Part shown: positions 1 to 8,900 of the stretch, piece after piece
Numbering within the stretch: the stretch's first letter is position 1
How the letters are laid out: the number at the start of each line of letters is the position of its first letter
From: Bradymonas sediminis
GTDB taxonomy: Bacteria > Myxococcota_A > Bradymonadia > Bradymonadales > Bradymonadaceae
Direction of reading: 5' to 3'
Assembly (NCBI RefSeq): GCF_003258315.1
Contig: NZ_CP030032.1
Coordinates: 472,001 to 536,000, forward strand
Length of the DNA: 64,000 bases
Notes under the pieces: generated by a model
The model's input: the letters and a program-made list of their open reading frames with translations, nothing else
Databases searched by the model: none
What the model was told of the DNA's origin: nothing
Program-made: the position numbers and the translations under genes

Positions 1-949
1 CGACATAGCCCCAATCGTCGCCGCCGTAGGGGCCCGCGACGCTGCTGCCCGACACAATCGCCGCGGCATAGGCCGCCGGCATCACCGTCACGGTATAGGT
101 GCCGTCGACCGGGATCAGGATTTGGCGCGCGGTGTCGGCGCCGCCAAGCTGCGGGCTCAAGCGCTGGAATCCATTGGGGCCTTCGACCAAAAACGCCGGT
201 GAGGGGATGCCGGTGGACTGCACCGACAGCTGCAGCAATTGTCCGGCCACCGCCTCGAAGTGGAAGATATCCAGGTCCTGGTCGACTTCGCCGTCGCCGC
301 TTAAATCGCTCGGCGCATCGATCTTGCCGGTGAAGACCGTGCGCTCGCCGATGCTCTTGAGGGTCAACGCGTTGGTCTGGCCGCCGTGGGCCGGGTCGTT
401 ATTCTCGACCTCTTCGACGTCTGCTTGGGCGGCCAACTCCTGGGCCGGGCTCACGCAGATTCCGCCCAGGAGCACATCGCCGACCTGGCAGGCGTCGGGC
501 AGGCAGAGGCCGGACGCCTCGTCGAAGACCGTGCCGCTGTCGCAGACATCGGCCGTGGGGACGCATTCGCCCGAGCCGCTGTCCAGGGCCGTTCCCTGGC
601 CACATTCGGGGCCGCCGGCGGCCACGCACTCGCCGCTGTTGGGGTCGAGGTTCTCCCCCGCCTGACAGGCGTCCGCCGCGATTACGCATTGGCCATCTTG
701 CAGCGTTGTCTTGGGGCCACAGGCGGTCTCGGCGCCGTCGGGCACGCAGGCGCCGTCTTGCTCGACGGTGCCCGCCCCGCACTCAAGCTCGTCACCGGGT
801 TGCTCACCGATGGTCTGGTCCGCCACGCATTGCTCGCCTTTTTGGACCGTCCCCGGCCCGCATTCGGTGCTGTCGCCACAGCCAGCGCTAGGCAGCGCCA
901 ATAGAACGGCGGCTGCGAGGATGAGATATAGATTCGTTTTCGACTGCAT
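1..949 (-). CDS. Cys-repeat surface lipoprotein, C-terminal part outside window
   Basis: Open from the ATG at 947-949 to the window edge, about 316 residues seen. Residues 1-24 form a lipoprotein-type signal ending ALPSAGC, so C24 is the probable lipidated Cys. Residues 29 to about 150 hold seven short repeats of the form C-x-x-G-T/E followed 6-9 residues later by G-x-C-V/L. After a linker rich in acidic and Asn residues comes a segment of about 110 residues that reads like a beta-sandwich of the PPC (bacterial pre-peptidase C-terminal) kind, with GxxxVDQDLDIFHFEA and FLVEGPNGF. Known: such domains occur on secreted or surface proteins. Inferred: outer-membrane or surface display. The function is unknown and the C-terminus is missing. 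A GGAGAA-like ribosome site lies just upstream. Confidence 0.75.
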   Translation of the reverse strand, partial: MQSKTNLYLILAAAVLLALPSAGCGDSTECGPGTVQKGEQCVADQTIGEQPGDELECGAGTVEQDGACVPDGAETACGPKTTLQDGQCVIAADACQAGENLDPNSGECVAAGGPECGQGTALDSGSGECVPTADVCDSGTVFDEASGLCLPDACQVGDVLLGGICVSPAQELAAQADVEEVENNDPAHGGQTNALTLKSIGERTVFTGKIDAPSDLSGDGEVDQDLDIFHFEAVAGQLLQLSVQSTGIPSPAFLVEGPNGFQRLSPQLGGADTARQILIPVDGTYTVTVMPAAYAAAIVSGSSVAGPYGGDDWGYV

Positions 950-1220
950 TGTTGTTCTCCAATAGAGGGAAATAATAATCAGCGCGAAGGTCTGACTGAG
1001 CGGATACTACGGATTATCGAATGCAGTATCAGCGCAACGTCGGCGCAATTCTGGCGCAATTATTTTGGCGCTTGATTTCCCCCCCAAATCGGGCCGCTGG
1101 GGCGCTCGAAGGTCGGCGAAAAGGGGCGAGGGATAATCGGCGTTTCGGATTGAATAAACCCATCGTGATTGATAGCTTGAGCGCCCCAATGGGTCCCCTG
1201 CACTGCAAAGAAGTAAGGTT

Positions 1221-2384
1221 ATGAGTCAATCGGCACCGGATATTCTGGCGCGCGAGGTGCCCTATCTCGGGCAGGACATCTCCAGAGCAGCCATCGAGTC
1301 CATGATCGTCAGTGAGCGCACGCGCCAGCGGCGCGACCTCGCGGCGCTGGAGAAGCTGCGCGAGCATAACGCCGAGATCCAGCAGACGCTTGTCGGCGAG
1401 GTTGAGAAATTGCGCCAGATCAGCGGCCAGCTCAGCAAGGAGCGCGAGCGCGGCGAGTTCTCGCGCAGCCTGCGTAACTTCCTGGCGAAGTTGCCCTGGG
1501 TGGGCGGGCAGGTGTTGACGCACCGCTCCATCGAGGAGATTTTGCGCGAGCAATACGAGCTCAGCGCGCGCCGGGCGAAGGAGGCCGCCGAGTTCGTGGA
1601 CCGGCTCGAGGCCGCCAAGGTGGGGCTATGGGATGAGATCGACCGCCTCAATCAAAAGATCGTCGAGTCTGCCAAAAACGAGGAGCTCGCCGTGGCGCAT
1701 ATTCGCCAGCTTGAGGCGCTCAAGAGCCGCCTGGAGGTCGAGCGCGCGGCGGTGGAGCTCAGCAGCGCCGACGGCCGCCAGGCCCAGGCGCTCTTGGACC
1801 GCACCCATCGCGCGCTCTCCGAGCACGCCACCAAATTAAAGCTCTACGCCACCGCCGAGAACCGCCTGGCGAAGCTGCAGGAGAATACCCGCCAACTGGC
1901 TGAAACCATTGGGCATTTGCAGTCAGATATCGTTGTCTATGTGACCGCGGCGACCGAGAAGCTCGACCTGATCTCCGGGCAAATTCAGGCCATCGGCGTG
2001 GCCGCCGACGCCTCGGTCGTCATGTTCGAGCTGCAGCACTCGCTCAAGGCCATGACCGAGTCGGTCAACCACGCCACGCGCTTTGTCTCGGAGACCCAGG
2101 TCTATTTCCGCGAGAACGTCGACGCGATGCTCGAGGAGATGGAGCTCTACGACGACGAGACCCAGCAGATTTTGGCCGGCAATCTCGCGCTTAATGAGGG
2201 CTACGACCAGATGGATATCGCAGGGGCGATGTCCCTGGCGTTGGCCGATAAGATCGAGCAGGCCGCCCGACAAGCCGGCGTGGGGTCGAACGCGGGCGAG
2301 GTTGTGCTGGATTTTGAGGGCGCCGAAGAGGCCGCGGCGCAGCAGGTGAGCCGGGTTCGTTCGACAAAGGAGCAGCATCGATGA
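1221..2384 (+). CDS. long coiled-coil protein, first gene of the GHKL-associated block
   Basis: 387 residues. AAGTAAGG lies just before the ATG. The protein is almost wholly alpha-helical with heptad-rich, Glu/Arg/Leu-rich stretches (about residues 30-75 and 100-215). There is no signal peptide or membrane segment, so it is probably cytoplasmic. Residues about 130-300 recall the TelA (toxic anion resistance) family: LW-x4-RLNQ-x-I, then V-x-YV, then a helix ending in SVNHATRFVSET. The likeness is weak and judged by eye. The stop codon overlaps the start of the next gene (ATGA), which indicates translational coupling. The partner genes are the unknown at 2381 and, beyond a repeat region, two GHKL-type proteins. 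No function is assigned. Confidence 0.8.
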   Translation: MSQSAPDILAREVPYLGQDISRAAIESMIVSERTRQRRDLAALEKLREHNAEIQQTLVGEVEKLRQISGQLSKERERGEFSRSLRNFLAKLPWVGGQVLTHRSIEEILREQYELSARRAKEAAEFVDRLEAAKVGLWDEIDRLNQKIVESAKNEELAVAHIRQLEALKSRLEVERAAVELSSADGRQAQALLDRTHRALSEHATKLKLYATAENRLAKLQENTRQLAETIGHLQSDIVVYVTAATEKLDLISGQIQAIGVAADASVVMFELQHSLKAMTESVNHATRFVSETQVYFRENVDAMLEEMELYDDETQQILAGNLALNEGYDQMDIAGAMSLALADKIEQAARQAGVGSNAGEVVLDFEGAEEAAAQQVSRVRSTKEQHR

Positions 2385-3394
2385 GCGCCGCCCAGACGCG
2401 TGAATTAAGCGGTCCGCAAGAGGCCGACTATATCGGCCGACTGGGGCGCATCATCCGCAGCGCGCGCCTCAACCTGCATTATCCCGAGGCGCGCGCGCTG
2501 CGCTCGCACCTTGGCTGCATGGACCCCCGGGTGCACCGCGGATTATACCCGGGCGTGCAGGTGAATCTCGCCTCGGGCCTGCCGAGCTACCGCGAGTGGA
2601 CGCGGGTGCAGACCGACGTGCAGATCGCCGCCGAGCAGCTTCAGAAGCTCGGCGCGCGCGCGGAGCTTGAGCGCCAGGCGAGGGCCAGCGACGCCTCGAT
2701 TTATCAGAAACTGCTGCATAAACACGATTATTATTCGCAGATTCAGGGGCGTGAATTGGCGTCGCTTGGTCAGATGACGGTCGCCCTGCGCAAGATCGAT
2801 GCGCGCAGCCGCACCGGCTATTTTAATATCGTGCTCGACAAGCTCGAGGCCTCCGGGCTCTTCGTGCGCTATTCCATCCAGCTCGCCCAGACCCACAGCG
2901 CCTGGAGTCAGCCGCTGGTGCGCCTGGACGCCGAGAACGCCGAGCATACCGAGCAATTAAAATCACTGGTCTATAAATGCACCGCCCTGGGCAGCGAGTC
3001 GACCTTTATCAAACTCGCCGCGCTCGGCGGGGTGCGCGTGGAGCGGGTCGTGCGCGGCAGCGTCGGGCCGATTATCTGGCGCGCCGAGGACGCCCCCGAC
3101 GTGCTCCGCCCGCTGATGGAGGCAGGCGGCCCGACCGGTTTTATCGCCCAATTCGGCCTGGATATGCTGGCCGATGACGTCGCCGAAGACCGTCAGAATG
3201 ACCCGCTCGGCGCTCGAGTACAGACGGACGCGCAATTTTCCTCGAAGATGCGCGCGGCCCTTAAAGTCGCGCGCCAAAAGTCGGGCGTGAATATCTTCGG
3301 CGACCGTAAATTCGTGGTGCCGCGTCATATGATGGCGCCGCTGCGCGATTTTTGCGCCGCGCGTGGCACTCAGAATTTGATTTATTCGATTTAG
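2381..3394 (+). CDS. conserved-looking protein of unknown function, coupled to the coiled-coil gene
   Basis: 337 residues. The start overlaps the preceding stop by 4 bases and has AAAGGAG 9 bases upstream. I recognise no family. The N-terminal 60 residues are basic and contain LGRIIRSARLNLHYPEAR. Residues about 70-130 are helical and charged. The rest looks mixed alpha/beta, with a motif VYKCTALGSESTFIKLAALGG (about residues 197-217). There is no signal peptide, membrane segment or obvious nucleotide-binding motif. It is probably a soluble partner of the coiled-coil protein. It is followed by the repeat-filled gap 3395-4129 and then the GHKL ATPase gene on the same strand. Confidence 0.78.
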   Translation: MSAAQTRELSGPQEADYIGRLGRIIRSARLNLHYPEARALRSHLGCMDPRVHRGLYPGVQVNLASGLPSYREWTRVQTDVQIAAEQLQKLGARAELERQARASDASIYQKLLHKHDYYSQIQGRELASLGQMTVALRKIDARSRTGYFNIVLDKLEASGLFVRYSIQLAQTHSAWSQPLVRLDAENAEHTEQLKSLVYKCTALGSESTFIKLAALGGVRVERVVRGSVGPIIWRAEDAPDVLRPLMEAGGPTGFIAQFGLDMLADDVAEDRQNDPLGARVQTDAQFSSKMRAALKVARQKSGVNIFGDRKFVVPRHMMAPLRDFCAARGTQNLIYSI

Positions 3395-3410
3395 CCGCAA
3401 CCGGTGATGC

Positions 3411-3590
3411 CACGTCCGCCGCCCAAGCCACGACCGCCACCCAAGCCACGACCGCCGCCCAAGCCACGAGCGCCGCCCAAGCCACGAGCGCCGTCCAAGC
3501 CACGAGCGCCGCCCAAGCCACGACCGCCGCCCAAGCCACGAGCGCCGCCCAAGCCACGACCGCCGCCCAAGCCCCGACCCCCGCCGAAGG
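3411..3590 (+). repeat. 18-bp tandem array, about 10 units
   Basis: Nine full units of 18 bp (consensus CACGACCGCCGCCCAAGC, with C/G alternating at the sixth base) run 3411-3572, and a degenerate tenth reaches 3590. The array starts 17 bases after the stop of the upstream gene. The period is a multiple of three and the array has no stops in several frames, so it produces long meaningless open frames on both strands (PPPKPR, AAQATS, GGARGL). None has a ribosome site or a non-repeat domain, so it is called non-coding. Confidence 0.85.
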
Positions 3591-3631
3591 CTACGGCCGC
3601 CAACCCTGGCGGGATTGGCGCCCTGCGCCCA

Positions 3632-3808
3632 CGGCTACTAATTCTGTCACGCCCCTGCGGGGCTTGCCGCGCGTGGGTCGTGCATGATCTACGAGCCTCG
3701 CGTGGCGAAATTGTGTGGCGAATCCGATTCATAACCGACCGCCTCCTCGAATCGGCGAACGCGTTTCGGACCACCAGCCCCAACGGGGCGCGACAGAATC
3801 GGTAGCCG
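3632..3808. repeat. REPIN-like inverted pair of REP-type elements
   Basis: The 33-base arms at 3632-3664 and 3776-3808 are inverted copies of each other, identical at 27 of 33 positions. Each arm has a conserved tail (CGGCTAC then TTCTGTC) and its own small hairpin, GCCCC-three bases-GGGGC. The differences sit in the hairpin loop, two tail bases and one stem-side base. About 110 bp of non-repeated DNA separates the arms. This is the layout of REP doublets (REPINs) mobilised by RAYT transposases. No RAYT gene is seen in the window. Confidence 0.7.
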
Positions 3809-3846
3809 GGGTCGTAGCGTTTTTTGCGTAGGCCTCGGCGGCGGTC

Positions 3847-4008
3847 GATGATGTGATGGCGGTCGATGACTCGATGGCGGTCGATGACACAACGGCGACC
3901 GATGACGCGACGGCGACCGATGACACAACGGCGACCGATGACGCGACGGCGACCGATGACACCACGCCGGTCGAAGACACCACGACACTCAATGACCCAA
4001 CCACGCTC
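3847..4008 (+). repeat. second 18-bp tandem array, 9 units
   Basis: Nine 18-bp units with a different sequence from the first array (consensus GATGACACAACGGCGACC, alternating with GATGACGCGACGGCGACC). The first two units carry TGATGGCGGTC variants and the last two are degraded. On the plus strand it reads as VDDTTATDDATATDD-like residues, but the frame has no ribosome site and no domain. It ends about 120 bp before the GHKL ATPase start. Together with the array at 3411 and the inverted pair it fills the gap 3395-4129. Confidence 0.82.
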
Positions 4009-4129
4009 GCCCCTTGTCTGCACCGCGCGATTCGGAGACACTTCTGCCAAATATCGCGAACCTTAGGTGTCGCTAGCACCACCTCAAATCCTGCAACGCT
4101 CCGATGAGCGCATAATTTCGTGAAGCGAG

Positions 4130-5854
4130 ATGCCCGTGAGCCAGAAAAATACCGGCCTTATCGAAAACCTGGTGACCCAATTTAGCTCTCCGCTGGATTG
4201 CTTCCGCGAGCTGGCCCAGAACGCCATGGACGCCGGCAGCCAGGTGGTCGAGGTGTGGAGCGAGTTTATCCCCGGCGACGATTATATCGGCACCATCGCT
4301 TTGCACGTCGATGATTTTGGCGAGGGGATGGATGAGCATATTATCGACACTTATTTGACCCAATTATTCTCGTCGGCCAAAGAGGACGACCTGACCAAGA
4401 TTGGCAAATTTGGCATCGGCTTTGTGTCGGTCTTCGCGCTCGAGCCGCGCGCCGTGTTGGTGCAAACCGGGCGCGGCGGCGAGTATTGGGAGGTGCTCTT
4501 TCACGAGGATCGCACCTTCACCAAGACCCGGGTGCAGATGCCGGTGGAGGGCACCCAGATCACCCTTTTTCTGGCCGGCGACATCCAGCGCTACAATGAA
4601 TTGGTGCAGGGGACGCGGGAGCGGCTCAAATTCTGGTGCGCGCACTCCGAGACCGAGATCACCTTCGAGGACCGCAGCCAGAACACCGACGCCTTCGCCG
4701 AGCCCGAGCGGATCAACCAGCCCTTTGGGGTCGAGGGGAGCTGCGTCACCCGGGTCGAGCACCAGGGGACCGAGATCGTGTGCGCCTACCAGCGCCGCCC
4801 GTCTTACGGGTTCTATAACGCGGGGCTGACCCTGGCGTACTCTCAGATCGGCGAGGACCTGCTCGGCGCGCGCGCCGCGCGGTTTCGCCATATCGGCTTC
4901 AAGATCAAGTCGCGCTATCTGGAGCATACCCTGAGCCGCGACACCATCATGCGCGACGCCAACTACGATAAGGCTATGCGCCTGCTCGAGGACGCGGTAA
5001 ACCAGGACCTCTTCGGGGCGCTGGTCGCCCAGCTCGAGTCGTTGGTGGCCGAGGATGGCTGGGCCTTCGAGCAAATGCAGGCCTACGGCGAGCTGTGCAA
5101 TTATCTGGCCCGGGAGCCCGCTGAATTGCTCAAATCCATCGGCGGGCGGCGCGTGATCCGCGGGCTCAACGGCTCCGCCCTGTCGCTCGACGAGCTCTAC
5201 GACGCCTGGGCCGACAGCGGGCGCGTGCTGGTGAGCGAGCAGCCCTCGGAGCTATGCGCGGCCCTGGAGCGCGCCGGCAGCCTGGTGGTGTATGGGCGAG
5301 GCGAGGGGGGGACGGCGGCGGCATCCCCGCTGGACGCGGTCAACCGGCTGGTGGATCGATTCGTGCGGCTGCGCTACCGCGACACGCTGGGCTCCAAGAT
5401 CCGCAGCGCGCTTAAGGTCTTCGGGGTCTCCAACGCCACGCCCAGCGTGCTCGTCGCCCCCGAGGATATCTATTTGCCCGTGGTCCTGGACGCCTCGCCG
5501 CCCGAGGTGGTGCGCGGGTTAATCGCGCACGCGTCGCGGATTCTGCGCGACGCAGGCGCCGGATACCGGCGCATGACCACCTGCCAGATCGGGTGGAGCG
5601 CGGGGGATGAGCAGCTCTTCGTGGTGGGCAATAAGCTCAGCTCATTTATGGCGCGCCCGCCGGTCGGCGCCGCGCGGGGCACGCGCAGCCTGGAGGCCGC
5701 GGTCAACCGCGATCACCCCCACTTCACCTATCTGCTCGAGGTCTACCAAAGCCAACCCGAGCTCGCCGCTTATTGCCTGGCCAAGAGTTTGTTGCTCAGC
5801 CAGGACCGCCTGCCGAGCTGTGATATGTCCATGATCGAGGCGGCTCAGGCCTAG
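4130..5854 (+). CDS. Hsp90-like GHKL ATPase with intact ATP site
   Basis: 574 residues. The N-terminal domain has the three Bergerat-fold boxes: N-box ELAQNAMDAG (E27, N31, D34), G1 box DDFGEGM (D62, G64, G66) and G2 box GKFGIGFVS (residues 92-100). The last resembles the Hsp90/HtpG form IGQFGVGFYS. Residues about 100-240 look like the following S5-type transducer region. The C-terminal 330 residues match nothing I know, and the protein is shorter than HtpG (about 630). There is no signal peptide, so it is cytosolic. It sits 63 bp before a much larger gene whose N-terminus is a degraded version of the same fold, which suggests an active/inactive ATPase pair. The ribosome site is weak. The substrate is unknown. 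Confidence 0.82.
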   Translation: MPVSQKNTGLIENLVTQFSSPLDCFRELAQNAMDAGSQVVEVWSEFIPGDDYIGTIALHVDDFGEGMDEHIIDTYLTQLFSSAKEDDLTKIGKFGIGFVSVFALEPRAVLVQTGRGGEYWEVLFHEDRTFTKTRVQMPVEGTQITLFLAGDIQRYNELVQGTRERLKFWCAHSETEITFEDRSQNTDAFAEPERINQPFGVEGSCVTRVEHQGTEIVCAYQRRPSYGFYNAGLTLAYSQIGEDLLGARAARFRHIGFKIKSRYLEHTLSRDTIMRDANYDKAMRLLEDAVNQDLFGALVAQLESLVAEDGWAFEQMQAYGELCNYLAREPAELLKSIGGRRVIRGLNGSALSLDELYDAWADSGRVLVSEQPSELCAALERAGSLVVYGRGEGGTAAASPLDAVNRLVDRFVRLRYRDTLGSKIRSALKVFGVSNATPSVLVAPEDIYLPVVLDASPPEVVRGLIAHASRILRDAGAGYRRMTTCQIGWSAGDEQLFVVGNKLSSFMARPPVGAARGTRSLEAAVNRDHPHFTYLLEVYQSQPELAAYCLAKSLLLSQDRLPSCDMSMIEAAQA

Positions 5855-5917
5855 TGGCTGCGCCCTCAATTGTTGCTCAAATACCTCAGCGCTACCCCTC
5901 TGAAATCCGTGGTTCCT

Positions 5918-8900
5918 ATGTCTAATATCGATGCGATTATCGCCCGTAGTCGGCAGGCTGGTGAGTTTAGCGAGCGCAAGAGCTTCCAGGTCTCGCGGGA
6001 GCGCGCCATCCGAAAGATGCGCGAATTTGCGCTGGCAGACCCGCATTATTATGTGCTCGAGCTCATCCAGGCGGCCATCGCCAGCGGGGCGACCCACGTC
6101 GATATGCAGATCGACGACGACACCTTTATCCTCTCCTATGTGGGCGGCGGGTTTAGCGAAGGCGAGCTCACGGCGCTCTTCGATTTCCTCTTCGCGGCCA
6201 AATCCGATGTCTCCACCGGCGCCATTCGCCAGCTCGCCCTTGGGGTCAACGCGCTGATGCGTTTTGAGCCCGACCAGATCATCCTGGAGTCCGGCGACGG
6301 CACCCTGGCCGGCACGACTCGCGTCGAGATCAACCCGGGCCGGGACCTGGTCGAAGTGGGCACGCCCGAGGCGGCGCTGAACGGGTCCTTTCTGCGCGCG
6401 CAGGGCCTTCGCCGGCGCAAGGTGCGCGGGCAGAGCTCGCTTATCGAGACTCCGTATGGCCCGCGCGAATGCTCGGCCATTGAGGAGCGTTGCCTGGCCG
6501 CGCCGGTGCCCATCCTGGTCAACTCCCACCCGGTCTTTGGCTATACAAGCATCCGCAGCCCGCGGCTGATCGGGTACGACGACGTCATCAAATTCGACGA
6601 GGGCGAGCTGTACGGGAGCATCGGCGTGGCGCGCCAGGTGCATAACCAGGTCTTCAAATTGCTCACCTGGGGGGTGTGGGTGGAGTCGGTGCACTTCCCG
6701 CTGGTCGAGGGAAAAGCCTACGGCGGAATCGTGACCTACAATCACCTCAATAAGACCGCCGACCACTCCGCGATCGTCCAGGATAAGCGCCTGAGCGACC
6801 TGTGGGCGCAGCTGCGCACCTACGCCCATATGGCGGCGAGCGACGGGGCGCGCGGCGAGGGCTTTCGGCTTAAATTTTTGGGCGGCGACACGCTTGAACC
6901 CCGCCATATTCGCCTGGTCCTCGACGCCCACTCCTGCCTGCTCGTGGTCGAGCCTAGCGTCGAGGCGGACACCCTCGCCGGGCTGCGCGCGTTGCGCATC
7001 GGCCAGGCGTTGAGCGCGCCGGTGTTTAGCGCGTCAGCGGCGGATGGCCAGATCCTCGAGGACCTGGCCGGCCCAAATATCCGGGTGATTCGCTTCGAGG
7101 ACTTAAAGGAGAGCGACGAGGCGATCTTTAACCAGGCGCTCGTCACCCCGCCCGAGCGCCCCTGGCTCCTGGGCGTGCGTGAGATGCCCGCGATGCGCGC
7201 CGGGGTGCTGGCCGCGCAGCTAAAAGAGGCGGCGTTTGCGGCCCAATTGCAGCGGGCTGAGGGCGAGCAGGACGGCGAAGACGCGCCCGGGCAGGGACGC
7301 CTTTTGGAGCGACTGGGCGGCGCGCGCAGCCAGTATAATGTGCGGATTTATACGCCCATGCGATTGCCCCGCGCCGCGCGCTCGGGCGGCGCGGACGGGA
7401 GCGCGCTGGGCGTCTGGGTGCGGGTGGTCGCCCTGGAGCGTGTCGTGTGGGAGGGCGCGGTGGAGAATCCCTACGCCGGGCATTTTATCGAGATCGACGC
7501 GCCCGTAGATCTGCCCAGCGACCTGCTCGCCGCCAACCCCTTCGACCCCTCTCAGGTGCTGGCCGAGTCCATCGCCCGCGCGATCGTGGCGGGCGCCCAA
7601 AAAAGCCTCGAGGAGACCAGCGCGCAGGCGCTTGAGCAGCTCAGCCACGCCCCGACGCTGCCGAATACCGCCGGGGCCTATATCGCGCTCGCCGCGCTGC
7701 TGCGCGACTCGACGATGCAAATCCGCGCCGGCCAGAATGCTCAGGGCGCCGCGATTCGATTCGACCTTCGCGGCGCATCCAAGCAGCATAACCTCGGCGA
7801 GCTCGAGCTCTTTTCGACCCTGGATGGCCGCACCATAAACCTGCGCGAGCTCGAGTCCATCATGGCCCACACCGGCGGGCTTGTTTACGGGACGGTGCCC
7901 GAAGTGCCGGCGAACCTCGACGGCCTGGACCAAAGCCGCATTCTGGCGCTCGACCCGCGCAGCGAGGCGCTGCTGGTCGAGCTGGTCGGCCACGGCGCCT
8001 ATATCCGGGTCGACGCGCGCGAGCGCCTGGCCCGGTCTTCGGACCGGCGCTGGGAGGTGCGCGACCTGGCTTTTGGCCTGCGCGCATACCCCAACGCGCC
8101 GCTATTGGTTGAGCCGGCGCCGGGCTCCAGTGGCGAGGCCTCGGGGGCTGCGCTGCCCGACGAGGCGGTGATTAAGGAATTGGTCCAGGCGCTATACCGA
8201 ACGTTGGTGGACGGCCTCGGCGATCCGCGACGCGAAGAGGCCGAAGAGGCCCGCCGACAGGCCGCGCGCCACCTTCGCCACTTCGTCTGCTGGCGCCGCC
8301 TATATCAACCCCACGCCCCGACCTACGGCGTCGAGCAGCTCGGGCTCTTCTGGGATGAGCAATTTCGCGAGGTCTCCCTTGCGCAAATTCTTCAGGGATT
8401 TCAGCGCTTTGGGAGGATAGTGATGCTCGACGGGCGCGTCTCAGAGAACCCTCAGGCGCCGGGGAGCGCCGACCCGAATCATGTGCCGCGCGCGCTGATG
8501 CTCAACCCCTGGTCTTTCCGATTATTGAGGCCGCTGGGGACGCTCGTCGGGGCGTTTGAGGCGGGAGAAGAGGGCGCGGAAAGCGGGCCCATCCCCCAGG
8601 ATTGGAGCAATCGCGCTGCCATGGTCGCCATCCGTGAGCTCGATACCCGGTATTATAAGGGGCGGATTGGCCTGCCGAAGGCGTCCGTCGAGGCGCCGAA
8701 TATACGGGTGATTTCGGTCGACAAGCGCCGCGTCGCCCTGCTGCGCCAGTCGAGCATCGAGTTTGGCCTGGTGGGCGTGGTCGAGCTCAAGCAGCCGTCC
8801 GATGACTGGGGGGAGACGCTCAAAAAACTCGACGCCGCATTGCGCGCAGAGAGCACCGCGCTGCTCAGCGATATGCTCGCCAGGCTCGCCGGGTTTGAGG

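Noticed and set aside
3391-4107. Long open frames on both strands (PPPKPR, AAQATS, GGARGL, VDDTTATDD repeats)
   Set aside because: They come from 18-bp arrays that lack stops in several frames; no ribosome site, no domain, and no single frame is preferred.
5870-5917. TTG start giving 16 extra residues on the pseudo-GHKL protein
   Set aside because: The ATG at 5918 opens directly into the conserved-looking N-terminus; the added residues look like untranslated sequence.
5642-6931. 429-codon minus-strand frame across the GHKL genes
   Set aside because: Antisense shadow; the plus-strand frames carry GHKL motifs.
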